The notes under the pieces: model-generated | Seen by the model: only the letters and a program-made list of their open reading frames with translations | Told to the model about the DNA's origin: nothing | Databases searched by the model: none | Program-made: the position numbers and the translations under genes | Shown here: piece by piece, positions 41,425 to 50,441 of the stretch | How positions within the stretch are numbered: the first letter of the stretch is position 1 | Layout: each line of letters opens with the position of its first letter | Source of the DNA: Halovenus halobia | GTDB taxonomy: Archaea > Halobacteriota > Halobacteria > Halobacteriales > Haloarculaceae | Assembly: GCF_051414135.1 (NCBI RefSeq) | Contig: NZ_JBLKOA010000001.1 | Coordinates: forward strand, 248,001 to 312,000 | DNA: 64,000 nucleotides | Direction: 5' to 3'

Positions 41425-41999
41425 TGGTCGGGAGTGGCAGTTCACTCGGCACGTGGCAGTGGTCGCGTATCGTCCGGACGATGTTCCCGATGCTGGCGGT
41501 GCTTTCGGTCATCGTCCTCTGGGCGGGCATCACACTCGAAAGCGCGCAGTCGCTGCTCGAGGAGTACGGTATCCTCGCGATCATGGTCCCAACGATGGTC
41601 GGGACGGGCGGCAATCTCGGTGCGACGCTGAGTTCGCGACTCTCCACACGATTTCACCTCGGGACGACGACACTCGACCCCCGTGACCGGGTGCTGTGGG
41701 CCAACGTGGTTGCCATCCTCGCGCTTGCCGTCTCGATTTTCACCGCGCTCGCGTTCGGTGCCTACCTGCTTGGGTTCGTCATCGGCTCGAAACTGGGGTT
41801 GCCGACGCTGTTGCTCATCTCGCTCACCAGCGGCCTCTCCGTGGCTGTTATCGCTATCGTATTTAGCTTCCTCGCCACGTACCTCTCCTATCGGTTCGGA
41901 ATCGACCCTGACGACACGACCATCCCAATCGTCACGAACGTCGTCGACGTGTTCGGGATGCTCATTTTCATCGGCGTCGCGGGGTTCGTGCTCAGTTAG
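41424..41999 (+). CDS. MgtE-like divalent cation transporter, C-terminal half
   Basis: 191 residues. VPTMVGTGGNLGATLSSRLS is the second MgtE/SLC41 repeat signature and TTIPIVTNVVDVFGMLIFIG the matching pore helix. In bacterial MgtE the two repeats are not separate genes; here, as in SLC41-type proteins, each unit holds one domain. Translationally coupled to the first half. Its stop overlaps the end of the convergent PhoU/TrkA-C gene by 4 bp. Confidence 0.88.
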   Translation: MVGSGSSLGTWQWSRIVRTMFPMLAVLSVIVLWAGITLESAQSLLEEYGILAIMVPTMVGTGGNLGATLSSRLSTRFHLGTTTLDPRDRVLWANVVAILALAVSIFTALAFGAYLLGFVIGSKLGLPTLLLISLTSGLSVAVIAIVFSFLATYLSYRFGIDPDDTTIPIVTNVVDVFGMLIFIGVAGFVLS

Positions 42000-43195
42000 G
42001 TCGCCTCCAAGAGACGCTCGGTGGCGTTCCACGTGCCACGGACGAGCAACACATCACCGCTATCGACTGACTGCTCGGCCTCGGGATAGAACACCCACTC
42101 GCCGTCGGCGTCGTGGATTGCGATGATCGAAACACCCGGCGTCTCGTCGCGGATACTGTCAACAGTTCGGTCCGCAAGTGGGCTCTCAGCGCCAATCTCT
42201 GCCCGACGGACTGCCACGTCGCTTTCCTTGACTGACTGAGCGATAACCGGATGGGTGTCGATATCGCGGAGAATGCCTTCGGTAATCTCCAGCGCAGCGT
42301 CGCTGATCGTCTCGCTGCTGTTTGCCAGCCTGAGCAGGCCACGCAGCGCAACCGGGTCCTCGACGTCCTGTGCGGCCCGTAACGCCCACGCTTCGAGGCG
42401 GGAGTGAAGGCCATCGACCTCGACTTCTAAGGAGTTAACCTCCTCAGCCAGTTCCTCGTCGTCGAACAGCACGCTCGCGTACGCGAGGTCGACAGCGAGT
42501 TCGCTGACGTTTTTCATCAGCACGATGGTATCGACAGCGCGTTCGAGGTCTGCCAGGTCCGTCTCTACCGTCTCGGGTGGCTCGTAGGCCGTCCCGGTGA
42601 CGTGCTCGTAGACCGTCGCAACACCCGACTCGCTGCCCCGGAGCAGGAGACTGTCGCCGACAGAGAGCTGTGAGTCCCAGTCGGGGTCGAGATTCCAGCC
42701 GCCATCAGCCCTGATTCCGATGACGCGCACGCCGGTTTCGGTTTCGAGGTCGATTTCACCCAGCGTTCGTCCGGCATACGCTGACTCCTCGGCCATCGTG
42801 GCCTGTTCGAGCACTTCGATTGCCTCTGGGAGCGCCGTCTGAATCGCACCCGGGAGTGGCTCCTCACCGAGCACGATTCCCGCAATGTCGCCGGCAGCGT
42901 CGCTAATTTTCTCGCCAGCGCCGATAATCCCCAGCACCGGCGCGAGTTGGCGGGCGTCGTCGGGATTGCGCGCGGCCATCAGTGTGTTCATGCGAGCCTG
43001 CAACTGCAGGAGGTCCATCTCTCGTTCGAGTTCGAGCACCTCCTCAGCGAGGTTCTCGTTGTTGTACAACAGCGCGGAGTACGCCAGATCAACAATCAGC
43101 TCCGAGCTGTCTTTCATCGCGCTCAGCAGGTCTTTCACCCCAATCGGCTCGTACGTCACCGTTTCCCCCGCCGCGTCAGCGCCGAAATTGTCCAT
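41996..43195 (-). CDS. Tandem PhoU-like / TrkA-C protein (cation channel regulator)
   Basis: 399 residues from ATG 43195, built as a duplication: PhoU-like helices (KDLLSAMKDSSELIVDLAYS), TrkA-C/RCK-C domain (LGEIDLETETGVRVIGIRAD), then the same pair again (TIVLMKNVSELAVDLAYASV; VDSIRDETPGVSIIAIHDAD). RCK-C domains bind small ligands such as c-di-AMP or ions and gate K+ or Mg2+ systems. Convergent and overlapping with the mgtE-like pair, so a regulatory role there is likely but inferred. Confidence 0.82.
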   Translation of the reverse strand: MDNFGADAAGETVTYEPIGVKDLLSAMKDSSELIVDLAYSALLYNNENLAEEVLELEREMDLLQLQARMNTLMAARNPDDARQLAPVLGIIGAGEKISDAAGDIAGIVLGEEPLPGAIQTALPEAIEVLEQATMAEESAYAGRTLGEIDLETETGVRVIGIRADGGWNLDPDWDSQLSVGDSLLLRGSESGVATVYEHVTGTAYEPPETVETDLADLERAVDTIVLMKNVSELAVDLAYASVLFDDEELAEEVNSLEVEVDGLHSRLEAWALRAAQDVEDPVALRGLLRLANSSETISDAALEITEGILRDIDTHPVIAQSVKESDVAVRRAEIGAESPLADRTVDSIRDETPGVSIIAIHDADGEWVFYPEAEQSVDSGDVLLVRGTWNATERLLEAT

Positions 43196-43238
43196 GCCTG
43201 GCCGTACTCGACACTCCGGTTTGGGTCTATCGCTCCGC

Positions 43239-43688
43239 TCAGGCGTCGGCGGCCGCCGCACAGACAGACTTCCATCGGCCCTCCTCTTCGAGGGACTGCT
43301 GGAGTTCGCTCGCGTACTCCTCGACCAGTGCTGTCGCGGCCGCGAGTTCGTCCTTGTCGACGCTTGCGCCGTTGGAGTCAGAGTCATCGAACCCGAGCAC
43401 GCTCTTCAGGGAGTCGACCACACCGCCGCTATCGTCGTGGCTGCCGTCGGGTCGGGCCATCCCCTGTGGGATGTTGTCCAGTTCGGGCATAATCTGTTCG
43501 AGATTCTCCGTGTTTGCGACCATCTCTGCCTGCTCGGGGTCGTCGGGACTCTCGATGTCGAACTCGATAGCGGTCATAATCAGTCCCCACTCCTGGTTCG
43601 AGAACTGCGAGTCGAGCACTCGCTGGTTGAACTCCTGGTCGACGCGCATTCGGGCACCGGCTAGTTTGTCTCGCCACCCATTGCTCAT
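43239..43688 (-). CDS. DUF5799 family protein
   Basis: 149 residues. RMRVDQEFNQRVLDSQFSNQ, EWGLIMTAIEFDIESPDDPE and NLEQIMPELDNIPQGM match my recollection of the haloarchaeal DUF5799 family; the C-terminus is a helical acidic region. No function is known. It is 43 bp upstream of the PhoU/TrkA-C gene, same strand. Confidence 0.75.
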   Translation of the reverse strand: MSNGWRDKLAGARMRVDQEFNQRVLDSQFSNQEWGLIMTAIEFDIESPDDPEQAEMVANTENLEQIMPELDNIPQGMARPDGSHDDSGGVVDSLKSVLGFDDSDSNGASVDKDELAAATALVEEYASELQQSLEEEGRWKSVCAAAADA

Positions 43689-43730
43689 ACTGGCTGTTGG
43701 GGCAAACCGCTAAAATGGGTTCCGACTGAC

Positions 43731-44129
43731 TCAGAAGTCGACTTCGTCTTCGACGCTGATGTCGGCGTGGAGTTCCTCTCGTAGCGCCGCGTGGACGTGA
43801 CAGATCTCTTCCGCTCGCTGGACGACATCGTTCACGGAGTCGCCAAGGAGGCCTTCGACGTGGATGTCGAAGGAGACGTACTCGAGGTCGTCGTCTTCGT
43901 CCAGGTCAGCTCCGACGTCGACTTCGATCTGTCCGAGGTCGTCGAGTCCTTCTTTGTTCGCGCCGACGCGGAAGGCCGGAATGAAACAGGACGCGTACGT
44001 CGCCGCAAGCGACTGGTTCGGGCTCGGGCCCTGCTCTTCCGTCGCGTCGATACCGAGTTCCCACTCGCCGATGAGATTGGTCGTTGCGTATCCTTCTTCG
44101 CTAATGCTGGTTACTTCGATGTCTGGCAT
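43731..44129 (-). CDS. OsmC family protein
   Basis: 132 residues. The OsmC fold is indicated by GPSPNQSLAATYASCFIPAF (first conserved Cys region) and ICHVHAALREELHADISVED, where OsmC/Ohr members have the second Cys (Cys in EEICHVHAAL). The two Cys reduce organic hydroperoxides in active members; spacing here is plausible but redox activity is not proved. 51 bp before the MBL hydrolase gene end, same strand. Confidence 0.82.
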   Translation of the reverse strand: MPDIEVTSISEEGYATTNLIGEWELGIDATEEQGPSPNQSLAATYASCFIPAFRVGANKEGLDDLGQIEVDVGADLDEDDDLEYVSFDIHVEGLLGDSVNDVVQRAEEICHVHAALREELHADISVEDEVDF

Positions 44130-44180
44130 GTCACCTACTACGACGGCCTCGCTGAAAACAGTATGTATCGAGGCGAGTGT

Positions 44181-44897
44181 TCAGTACTCGAAGCTTTCGT
44201 CGCCGTCGAGCACGACCGCTTCGGTCCCCGGCGCGTTGCCGTTGACCGCTCGGACAAAGTCGTCGGTGTCGATTTCGATTGGCGGGAACGAGTCGTAGTG
44301 CATCGGCAGCGCGTACTCGACATCGACCCAGTCGGCAGCGATGCCGGCCTGCAGCGGCCCCATCGTGAAGTGGTCTCCCGCAGGCAGTGCCGCCACGTCG
44401 GGTTCGAGATAGGAGCCAATGACATCTTTCATCTCGGACATCAGCGCGGTATCGCCAGCGTGGTAGAACGTCTCTGACTGTTCGTCGGCGACTTTCGTCG
44501 GGTTCGTATCTGAGATGACGAACCCGGCAGGCATTCCACCGCTGTTCTCGTAGCCGGTGTCGAGGCCGTTCGTGTGGTCGGCCCGGACCATCGTCACGAA
44601 CGCGTCGCCGAGTTCGATGGTGCCGCCCATGTTGAAGCCGACGGTGTTGTCCTCGTCGATCCCGTACTCGTCGACGACGTAGCCGGCCAATTCCGGCGTT
44701 GTCGCCACCGTGGCGTCCCCGAACTCGCCGACGTGTGCGATGTGGTCGGCGTGGCCGTGAGTCAGGAGGACGTGGTCTGGGTCGAGGTCCGACGGCGAGG
44801 TGTCAGTCTTCGGATTGTCGAAAAATGGGTCGATGAGCAACGATGTTTCCCCGAGTTCGACGCCCCATGTCGAGTGACCGTACCAAGTGAGTTCCAT
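44181..44897 (-). CDS. UPF0173-type metal-dependent hydrolase (MBL fold)
   Basis: 238 residues from ATG 44897 (MELTWYGHSTWGVELGETSL). Metallo-beta-lactamase ligands HGHADH (His47, His49, Asp51, His52), a later His/Asp in FYHAGDTALMSEM and C-terminal HYDSFPPIEID correspond to the UPF0173 subgroup. Substrate unknown. A 123-bp divergent region separates it from the HtrA-like gene. Confidence 0.9.
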   Translation of the reverse strand: MELTWYGHSTWGVELGETSLLIDPFFDNPKTDTSPSDLDPDHVLLTHGHADHIAHVGEFGDATVATTPELAGYVVDEYGIDEDNTVGFNMGGTIELGDAFVTMVRADHTNGLDTGYENSGGMPAGFVISDTNPTKVADEQSETFYHAGDTALMSEMKDVIGSYLEPDVAALPAGDHFTMGPLQAGIAADWVDVEYALPMHYDSFPPIEIDTDDFVRAVNGNAPGTEAVVLDGDESFEY

Positions 44898-45020
44898 TGC
44901 ATGTGGTATATCGCCTACGAGACACTTATACGTGGGCCAACCGGCGAACCTGTGCTGTTCCCGTTCGGTGGTCTCACACGTCCACCGGGCCTTTATTTTC
45001 GTCCCGACCCAACGATAGGT

Positions 45021-46145
45021 ATGTCCGACAAGCGGCACTCACGACGTGCGTTTCTGACGGCGTCCGGGTTCGCCCTCTCCTCGCTGCTGGCTGGCTGTAC
45101 GTTAAATCCACCACAGGCCAGTCCTGTCGAGGAGAGGACGGGCTTTCCCGAGGACCCGGCCGCCCCCGAAACAAGCGAAGAGTTCCCCGCAAACTCACGG
45201 CTCGGTGAAGTGTATCAGGAGACTATCGACTCCGTGGCGGCCGTCCAGGCAGCAAGCACTGACGGGGTCTCCGGCGGCACAGCCTGGGTTTACGACGACT
45301 CCTATCTCGTCACGAACAACCACGTCGTTCGTGGTGCAACCGACTATTTCCTGCGGTTTCGCGAGTCTGGCTGGCTGGAAGCTGACCTCGTCGGCTCGGA
45401 TGTCCACAGCGACCTCGCCGTACTGGAAGCGAGCACGCTCCCCGACTCGGCGACAGCGCTCGACCTTGCTGAACAGTCCTACCCGGTCGGCACGCAGGTC
45501 GCAGCACTGGGTAATCCATTTGGACTCTCTGGGTCGTTCACGACGGGAATCATCAGCGGACGGAACCGGACCATCGCCATTCCAAACAGTCCGTTCTCGA
45601 CGCCAGACGGCATTCAGACAGACGCTGCGGTCAACCCCGGCAACAGCGGCGGGCCGCTGATTACGCTGGATGGCGTGGTCGTCGGCGTCGTCAACGCGAC
45701 GCAGGGTGACAACGTTGGCTTTGCCATCTCGGCGGCGTTGACTGAGCGAGTGATTCCAGCCCTCATCGAGACAGGCAGCTACGACCACTCCTATCTGGGC
45801 ATCGGCCTGTCGGACGTCTCGCCGGCTGTCATCGAGGCCAACGACTTCGGCGATTACACGTTCGGTGTCTACGTGAATCAGGTCCTTCCGAGTGGGCCAA
45901 GTAACGGGAGCTTGCGGGGGTCACAGACAACGACCACGATCCGCGGGCGAGAGGTGGGCGTCGGCGGTGACCTTATCGTCCGGATGGGCGATTGGACGAT
46001 TCAGAACCGGGAGCGATTGTCAGCATATCTGGCCCTGGAAACCACACCCGGCGATACCATCGATATTGAGGTTATCCGCGACGGCGCGCCCAGGACTGTC
46101 AAGGTAACTCTTGGAACACGTCCGCCGATCAACGGGCAAGGATAG
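45021..46145 (+). CDS. HtrA/DegP-like S1C serine protease, lipoprotein
   Basis: 374 residues from ATG 45021. SRRAFLTASGFALSSLLAGC is a twin-arginine-like signal with lipobox (Cys26), so the protease is likely exported and lipid anchored. Catalytic triad: His101 (VTNNHVV), Asp131 (DVHSDLAVL), Ser209 (VNPGNSGGPL). A single C-terminal PDZ domain (LGIGLSDVSPAVIEANDFGD ... GGDLIVRMGDWTIQN) follows. Role: degradation of damaged cell-surface proteins. The 3' end is 2 bp from the convergent kinase gene. Confidence 0.93.
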   Translation: MSDKRHSRRAFLTASGFALSSLLAGCTLNPPQASPVEERTGFPEDPAAPETSEEFPANSRLGEVYQETIDSVAAVQAASTDGVSGGTAWVYDDSYLVTNNHVVRGATDYFLRFRESGWLEADLVGSDVHSDLAVLEASTLPDSATALDLAEQSYPVGTQVAALGNPFGLSGSFTTGIISGRNRTIAIPNSPFSTPDGIQTDAAVNPGNSGGPLITLDGVVVGVVNATQGDNVGFAISAALTERVIPALIETGSYDHSYLGIGLSDVSPAVIEANDFGDYTFGVYVNQVLPSGPSNGSLRGSQTTTTIRGREVGVGGDLIVRMGDWTIQNRERLSAYLALETTPGDTIDIEVIRDGAPRTVKVTLGTRPPINGQG

Positions 46146-46147
46146 AC

Positions 46148-47560
46148 TCAGTTCAGTTCTGGACCCAGCCGAGGCAGTTCGACGTTGACTGTGGTCTGGC
46201 CGTTCTGCTCTGCTGCCGCCAGTTGGCCGCCAAGTTCGCTCGCCAGAATTTCGGCGTGCGCGAGATTCATCCGACTGCCGTGCAGCAGTGCTGCGGATTC
46301 GTCCCGCTGGAGGAATCCACGTTCGCCCTCAGTTAGTTCCTCACGCTCGCTGGTGACGGAGATGACAATCCGGCGTTCGACCGCAACGTCAACCTCGACG
46401 ACAGGTGTTTCGCTGTCAGCGTTCTCAACGGCGTGGTCGACGAGCTGTTCGACGATTCGTCGCGCGATATCTGGTACCGGCACGGGCGGAATGTCGTCAG
46501 TTAGTTGGACTGACGCTCCGTCGTGTTGTTCCCCAACTCGTTCGTCAACGCTGGCAAGGAGCGCGTCGAGTGCGACCGGTGCAGGTGATTCGACGCGACG
46601 AAGGTCGCTGTTGATCCGCTCGGCCTGGTCGCTGAGTTGGATCAGTTCCTCGGTTGCGTCGATCAGTCGGCCCGAGAAATCTGGCTGGTCACTCGCCTCG
46701 TCGTCGACTACTTCCTCGCCCACCGCGTAGATGACGTTCAGTTTGTTCCGCAGCGTGTGCCGCATAATTCGGTGGAGAACGCCGAGGTGCTGTTCTCGCT
46801 GTTTCAGTTCGGTGACGTCGATCGCGGAGACAATTATCGAACTCACCTCACCGCCCTCGGTGAGCGGGTGGGCATACAGCTCTACCTCGACGAGTGAGCC
46901 ATCTCGTCCCTGATGGGTCGTCTCTAACCCGACGATACGCTCGCCGTCGAGCACTCGCTCCATGAACGTCTCTCGTGTCTCAGCGTCGGTGAACAGTGGA
47001 TACTGCTCGTCGGTCACGGTTGCGCTCTCCCAGCCAAACGTCGTGGACGCCGCGCGGTTCCAGCGCTCGATGGTTCCGTCGGCGTCGAGCAACATCATCG
47101 GAACCGGTGAGGCCTCGAAGAGTGCCTCCAGTCGGGCAATCGTCGCCCGGAGCGTCTGTTCGCGCTCGATCTGTTCGGTAATCTCTCGGCACTGACAGAA
47201 CAGAAAGGAGTCGCCGCCATCGTAAATTCGCTCGACGGTAATTTCTACTGGCCGCCGTTCGCCTGCCAGCGTCTCGATTCTGATCGGTGCGCCGTCCTCG
47301 AACCGGTCGAGGCGTCCATCGGTCGTCGTTTCGAGCAGTCCGAGAAACGCCTCGCGGTCGGTCGCCGGACAGCACTCCGCCCACTGCGTCCCGACAAGCG
47401 CGTTGGGTCGGCAATCGAACAGCTCCCCGGCTGCGTCGTTGACCGCCGTTATCTGGTGGCTCTCGTCGAGAAGCAACACTGGGTCGGGGATACTCTCGAG
47501 AATCGTCTCCAGCGGCACATAGGCGGTTGCAGTTTTGCCCCCCGTGTGCCGGTCTTCCAT
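46148..47560 (-). CDS. PAS-PAS sensor histidine kinase with degenerate ATPase domain
   Basis: 470 residues from ATG 47560. Two PAS domains (about 15-125 and 140-250) precede the H-box HRIMRHTLRNKLNVI, phospho-acceptor His268. The C-terminal ATPase region keeps an N-box-like EQLVDHAVENAD but at the G1 position reads ISVTSEREELTEGER with no DxGxG, and the G2 region HGSRMNLAHAEIL has lost the Gly pattern. Kinase activity may be weak or absent. No response regulator is adjacent. Confidence 0.85.
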   Translation of the reverse strand: MEDRHTGGKTATAYVPLETILESIPDPVLLLDESHQITAVNDAAGELFDCRPNALVGTQWAECCPATDREAFLGLLETTTDGRLDRFEDGAPIRIETLAGERRPVEITVERIYDGGDSFLFCQCREITEQIEREQTLRATIARLEALFEASPVPMMLLDADGTIERWNRAASTTFGWESATVTDEQYPLFTDAETRETFMERVLDGERIVGLETTHQGRDGSLVEVELYAHPLTEGGEVSSIIVSAIDVTELKQREQHLGVLHRIMRHTLRNKLNVIYAVGEEVVDDEASDQPDFSGRLIDATEELIQLSDQAERINSDLRRVESPAPVALDALLASVDERVGEQHDGASVQLTDDIPPVPVPDIARRIVEQLVDHAVENADSETPVVEVDVAVERRIVISVTSEREELTEGERGFLQRDESAALLHGSRMNLAHAEILASELGGQLAAAEQNGQTTVNVELPRLGPELN

Positions 47561-47699
47561 CGCCAACAAATTTCTGTGCGTCGTACTTAACTTATTCCTG
47601 CGAATATCAAAACAGATACCGAGAGATCCCGGTCGTATCGCGTCTGAAACCTGTGGTTAGTGGGGATAGTTGTGATGATAATCAGAAAGTAACTCGGCG

Positions 47700-48461
47700 T
47701 TAGATGTCGCTCTCGAAGTCGTCGAGGCCGTAGGTTGGCTCGGCACCGCGGCGGTCGAGCGTCTCGTTGGCCAGCAGCCAGTAGACGACCGACAGCGCTC
47801 TTCGACCCTTGTTGTTTGTCGGGACGACCAGGTCGACGTTGCTGGTCGTGTTGTTGGAGTCGCACATTGCGATGACGGGAATGCCAACAGTGATGGCTTC
47901 TTTGACAGCCTGCGAGTCACCAATAGGGTCAGTGACGACGATGACATCCGGTTCAATGTAGCCCTCGTACTGTGGGTTCGTCAGCGTGCCCGGAATGAAT
48001 CGGCCGGTTCGAGCGCGTGCGCCGACAGCGTCGGCGAACTTCTCTGCGGGGAAGCGACCGTACTGTCGCGACGATGCGACGAGAATCTGCTCCGGTTCGT
48101 AGTTGGCGAGGAAGTCTGCCGCCGTTCGAATGCGGCTGTCGGTCATCGACACGTCCAGCACGTACAGGCCGTCCGTGCGGACGCGGTGGATGAACCGCTG
48201 CATGTCGTTGGTGTTCTGCTGGGTTCCGATGTGAACACCAGCGCCGAGGTAATCCTCGACAGGGATCAGCAGGTCGGCCTCCTCGTCGGACATGACGTCC
48301 TCGTCGAGTTCGGGACCGTCTGTTTCTGCCTCGGCCTCCTCGACCTCAGCGGGCTGTTCGTGCTCGGCTGTCTCGGCGTCCTCGTCGGCTGTGACCGCAT
48401 CGTCGGCAGGGTCGACATCCGACTCGGTTGCGTCGAGACCTTCGTTATCGTTTCCGCTCAT
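47700..48461 (-). CDS. rps2: Ribosomal protein uS2
   Basis: 253 residues. The core from ~63 (LLIPVEDYLGAGVHIGTQQN, RIRTAADFLANY, VTDPIGDSQAVKEAITVGIP, CDSNNTTSNVDLVVPTNNKG) is archaeal uS2. The first ~60 residues are an acidic extension (DATESDVDPADDAVTADEDA), a halophilic addition. The start overlaps the enolase stop by 4 bp; last gene of the ribosomal/RNA polymerase operon seen here. Confidence 0.96.
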   Translation of the reverse strand: MSGNDNEGLDATESDVDPADDAVTADEDAETAEHEQPAEVEEAEAETDGPELDEDVMSDEEADLLIPVEDYLGAGVHIGTQQNTNDMQRFIHRVRTDGLYVLDVSMTDSRIRTAADFLANYEPEQILVASSRQYGRFPAEKFADAVGARARTGRFIPGTLTNPQYEGYIEPDVIVVTDPIGDSQAVKEAITVGIPVIAMCDSNNTTSNVDLVVPTNNKGRRALSVVYWLLANETLDRRGAEPTYGLDDFESDI

Positions 48462-49660
48462 GCGTTGTGTTCGATTCTGATTAGTTCGTTCAGTTTTGCT
48501 GTTCGCTCGCCACCGACTGCCCCTGTCTTGATGAACGGGGCACCCGTCGCCGTGGCCAGGTGTGCGATTGTCGTATCCTCCGTCTCGCCGCTGCGGTGGG
48601 AGACGACTGCGTCGTAGCCATTCTCGGTCGCCAACTCGATGGCGTCGACAGTGTCCGAAAGCGTGCCGATCTGGTTGGGTTTGATCAGGATGCTGTTTGC
48701 CGCACCCTGCTCGATACCCTCCTGTAGTCGGGCAGCGTTCGTGACGAACAGGTCGTCACCACAGACCAGCGTGTCCGTGCTGATGCGGTCGGTGAGTGTT
48801 GCGAAGCCCTCGAAGTCTTCCTCGTCCAGTGGGTCCTCCACGTAGACGAGATTGTACTCGTTGATGAGCCCCGCAATGTAGTCGATCTGTTCCGCGCGGC
48901 TCCGGTCGCCGTCGCTGTACTCGTAGACCCCTGCTTCGGCGTCGTACATCTCTGCGGCGGCAACGTCGAGTCCGAAACGCATCTCGAAGCCAACTTCGTC
49001 TTCGACGGCGTCGACAGCCTGCTCGACGACCTCGAAGGCCGCTTCGTCGGTGATTGACGGTGCCCATGCACCCTCGTCACCCTTGCCGCAGGCGTGTCCG
49101 CGCTCGTCGAGAATGTCCGCCACGGCGGCGTGTGCAGCCGCGTTTGCGAACACTGCGTCCTCGGCCGATGGCGCGCCGACCGGCGCAACGAGAAACTCCT
49201 GAATGTCCGTTGCGTCTGCTGCGTGTTCACCGCCGCCCACGACGTTGCCAAGCGGTGTTGGCAACTCGTCGCCCCGGAAGGTGCCACCGAGGTGCTGAAA
49301 GAGTGGTGCACCAAGCACATCTGCGGCGGCCTTCGCCGCAGCCATCGAAATCGCCACTGCGCTGTTGGCGCCGATTTCCGAGAAATCGTCGGTCCCGTCG
49401 GCGGCGTGCAGCGCTGCGTCGACCGAGCGCTGGTCGCCGGCATACACTTCACCGACGAGCCGCGGGACGGCCTGTTCGCGAGCGCTGGCGATGGCCTCAC
49501 TCACTGGAAGCTCGACCGCCTCGTGTTCGCCAGTACTCGCACCGGACGGTGCCTTTGCGCGACCGAACCCGCCGTCGTCGGTGTACACGTCGGCTTCGAC
49601 GGTGGGATTGCCCCGAGAGTCGAGTACGCGTCGCAACCCGACCTCGGTGATCAGCGTCAC
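48458..49660 (-). CDS. eno: Enolase
   Basis: 400 residues, GTG start (MTLITEVGLRRVLDSRGNPT). Family marks include SGASTGEHEAVELP, metal site YVEDPLDEEDFEGF and the catalytic-lysine segment SILIKPNQIGTLSDT, then VSHRSGETEDTTIAHLA. It converts 2-phosphoglycerate to phosphoenolpyruvate. Its location between rpoK and rps2 is the usual haloarchaeal arrangement; its GTG overlaps the rpoK stop (GTGA). Confidence 0.96.
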   Translation of the reverse strand: MTLITEVGLRRVLDSRGNPTVEADVYTDDGGFGRAKAPSGASTGEHEAVELPVSEAIASAREQAVPRLVGEVYAGDQRSVDAALHAADGTDDFSEIGANSAVAISMAAAKAAADVLGAPLFQHLGGTFRGDELPTPLGNVVGGGEHAADATDIQEFLVAPVGAPSAEDAVFANAAAHAAVADILDERGHACGKGDEGAWAPSITDEAAFEVVEQAVDAVEDEVGFEMRFGLDVAAAEMYDAEAGVYEYSDGDRSRAEQIDYIAGLINEYNLVYVEDPLDEEDFEGFATLTDRISTDTLVCGDDLFVTNAARLQEGIEQGAANSILIKPNQIGTLSDTVDAIELATENGYDAVVSHRSGETEDTTIAHLATATGAPFIKTGAVGGERTAKLNELIRIEHNA

Positions 49661-49836
49661 GACCCGTCACCTCGCCGCACAGTGAACGGGAGTACGTCGG
49701 AGTCGTACTCCTCGGCCGCGATCAGGATTGGCTCGGTCTGCTCGGTGTCGATCAACACTGGCGCACCGTAGGCTACCTGCAGTGCTCGCGCACCGATGAT
49801 TCGCGCCCGTTCGTAGCGATTGTCTGTCCGTGGCAT
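49657..49836 (-). CDS. rpoK: RNA polymerase subunit K (Rpb6/omega homologue)
   Basis: 59 residues: MPRTDNRYERARIIGARALQ and following VAYGAPVLID match archaeal RpoK, whose YExARIIGARALQ helix binds the assembly surface of the polymerase. The gene is too short for most ORF scans. Start ATG 49836 overlaps the rpoN stop (TAATG), and its stop overlaps the enolase GTG start, giving tight translational coupling. Confidence 0.95.
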   Translation of the reverse strand: MPRTDNRYERARIIGARALQVAYGAPVLIDTEQTEPILIAAEEYDSDVLPFTVRRGDGS

Positions 49837-50036
49837 TATTGATACGGAGCGACGATATCGACGAGGTCTTTGTGCGAGACGAGCATGCGCCGACAGCAGT
49901 GCCGCTCGACGCCGAGTTCATCGAGTACCTTGGCCGGGTCTTCTGGCTCGTCGGCCTCACGGGTCCGATGTTTGAACTCTTCCCACTGTTCGGCGACAAC
50001 GTTACCGCACGTGAAACACCGGACTGGTACCATCAT
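49836..50036 (-). CDS. rpoN: RNA polymerase subunit N (Rpb10)
   Basis: 66 residues starting MMVPVRCFTCGNVVAEQWEE; ATG at 50033 is equally possible. The zinc site is the Rpb10 atypical CX2CGX(n)CC: Cys in RCFTCG and in GVERHCCRRML. It forms a platform with RpoD, RpoL and RpoP in the archaeal polymerase. Six bp after rps9. Confidence 0.96.
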   Translation of the reverse strand: MMVPVRCFTCGNVVAEQWEEFKHRTREADEPEDPAKVLDELGVERHCCRRMLVSHKDLVDIVAPYQ

Positions 50037-50042
50037 AGATGA

Positions 50043-50441
50043 TCACCGATAGGATTTCTGGTAGCGCGCCCGGGCTCCCGGACCGCCCCACTTTTTGGCC
50101 TCGCTCTGGCGAACGTCGTTGACCAGCAGCGACCGGTCGAACTCCATGTAGGCGTCTCGCAGTTCTGCGTCGTTCGTGTGCTGGACCAGTCCTCGCGCGA
50201 TGGCTGTTCGGGCGGCGTCAGCCTGCCCCATTACGCCACCACCCTCGATGCTGACATCGATATCGATGTCTGCACGGAGGTCACCATCGGTGATGCGGAA
50301 CGGCTCCAGGATTTTCAGCTGTGCCATCTCTGGGTCGACGAGTTCGACGGGCTTGGAGTCGATTCGCACCTTCCCCGAGCCGTCGCGGATCGTCGCCCGC
50401 GCGATTGCCGTCTTCTTTTTGCCTGATGTGTTCGTTACCAT
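50043..50441 (-). CDS. rps9: Ribosomal protein uS9
   Basis: 132 residues. Typical uS9 marks: KKKTAIARATIRDGSGKVRI near the N-terminus, GGGVMGQADAARTAIARGLV and the C-terminal tail KKWGGPGARARYQKSYR that reaches the tRNA anticodon stem in the P site. Start overlaps the end of rpl13 by 7 bp. Confidence 0.96.
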   Translation of the reverse strand: MVTNTSGKKKTAIARATIRDGSGKVRIDSKPVELVDPEMAQLKILEPFRITDGDLRADIDIDVSIEGGGVMGQADAARTAIARGLVQHTNDAELRDAYMEFDRSLLVNDVRQSEAKKWGGPGARARYQKSYR

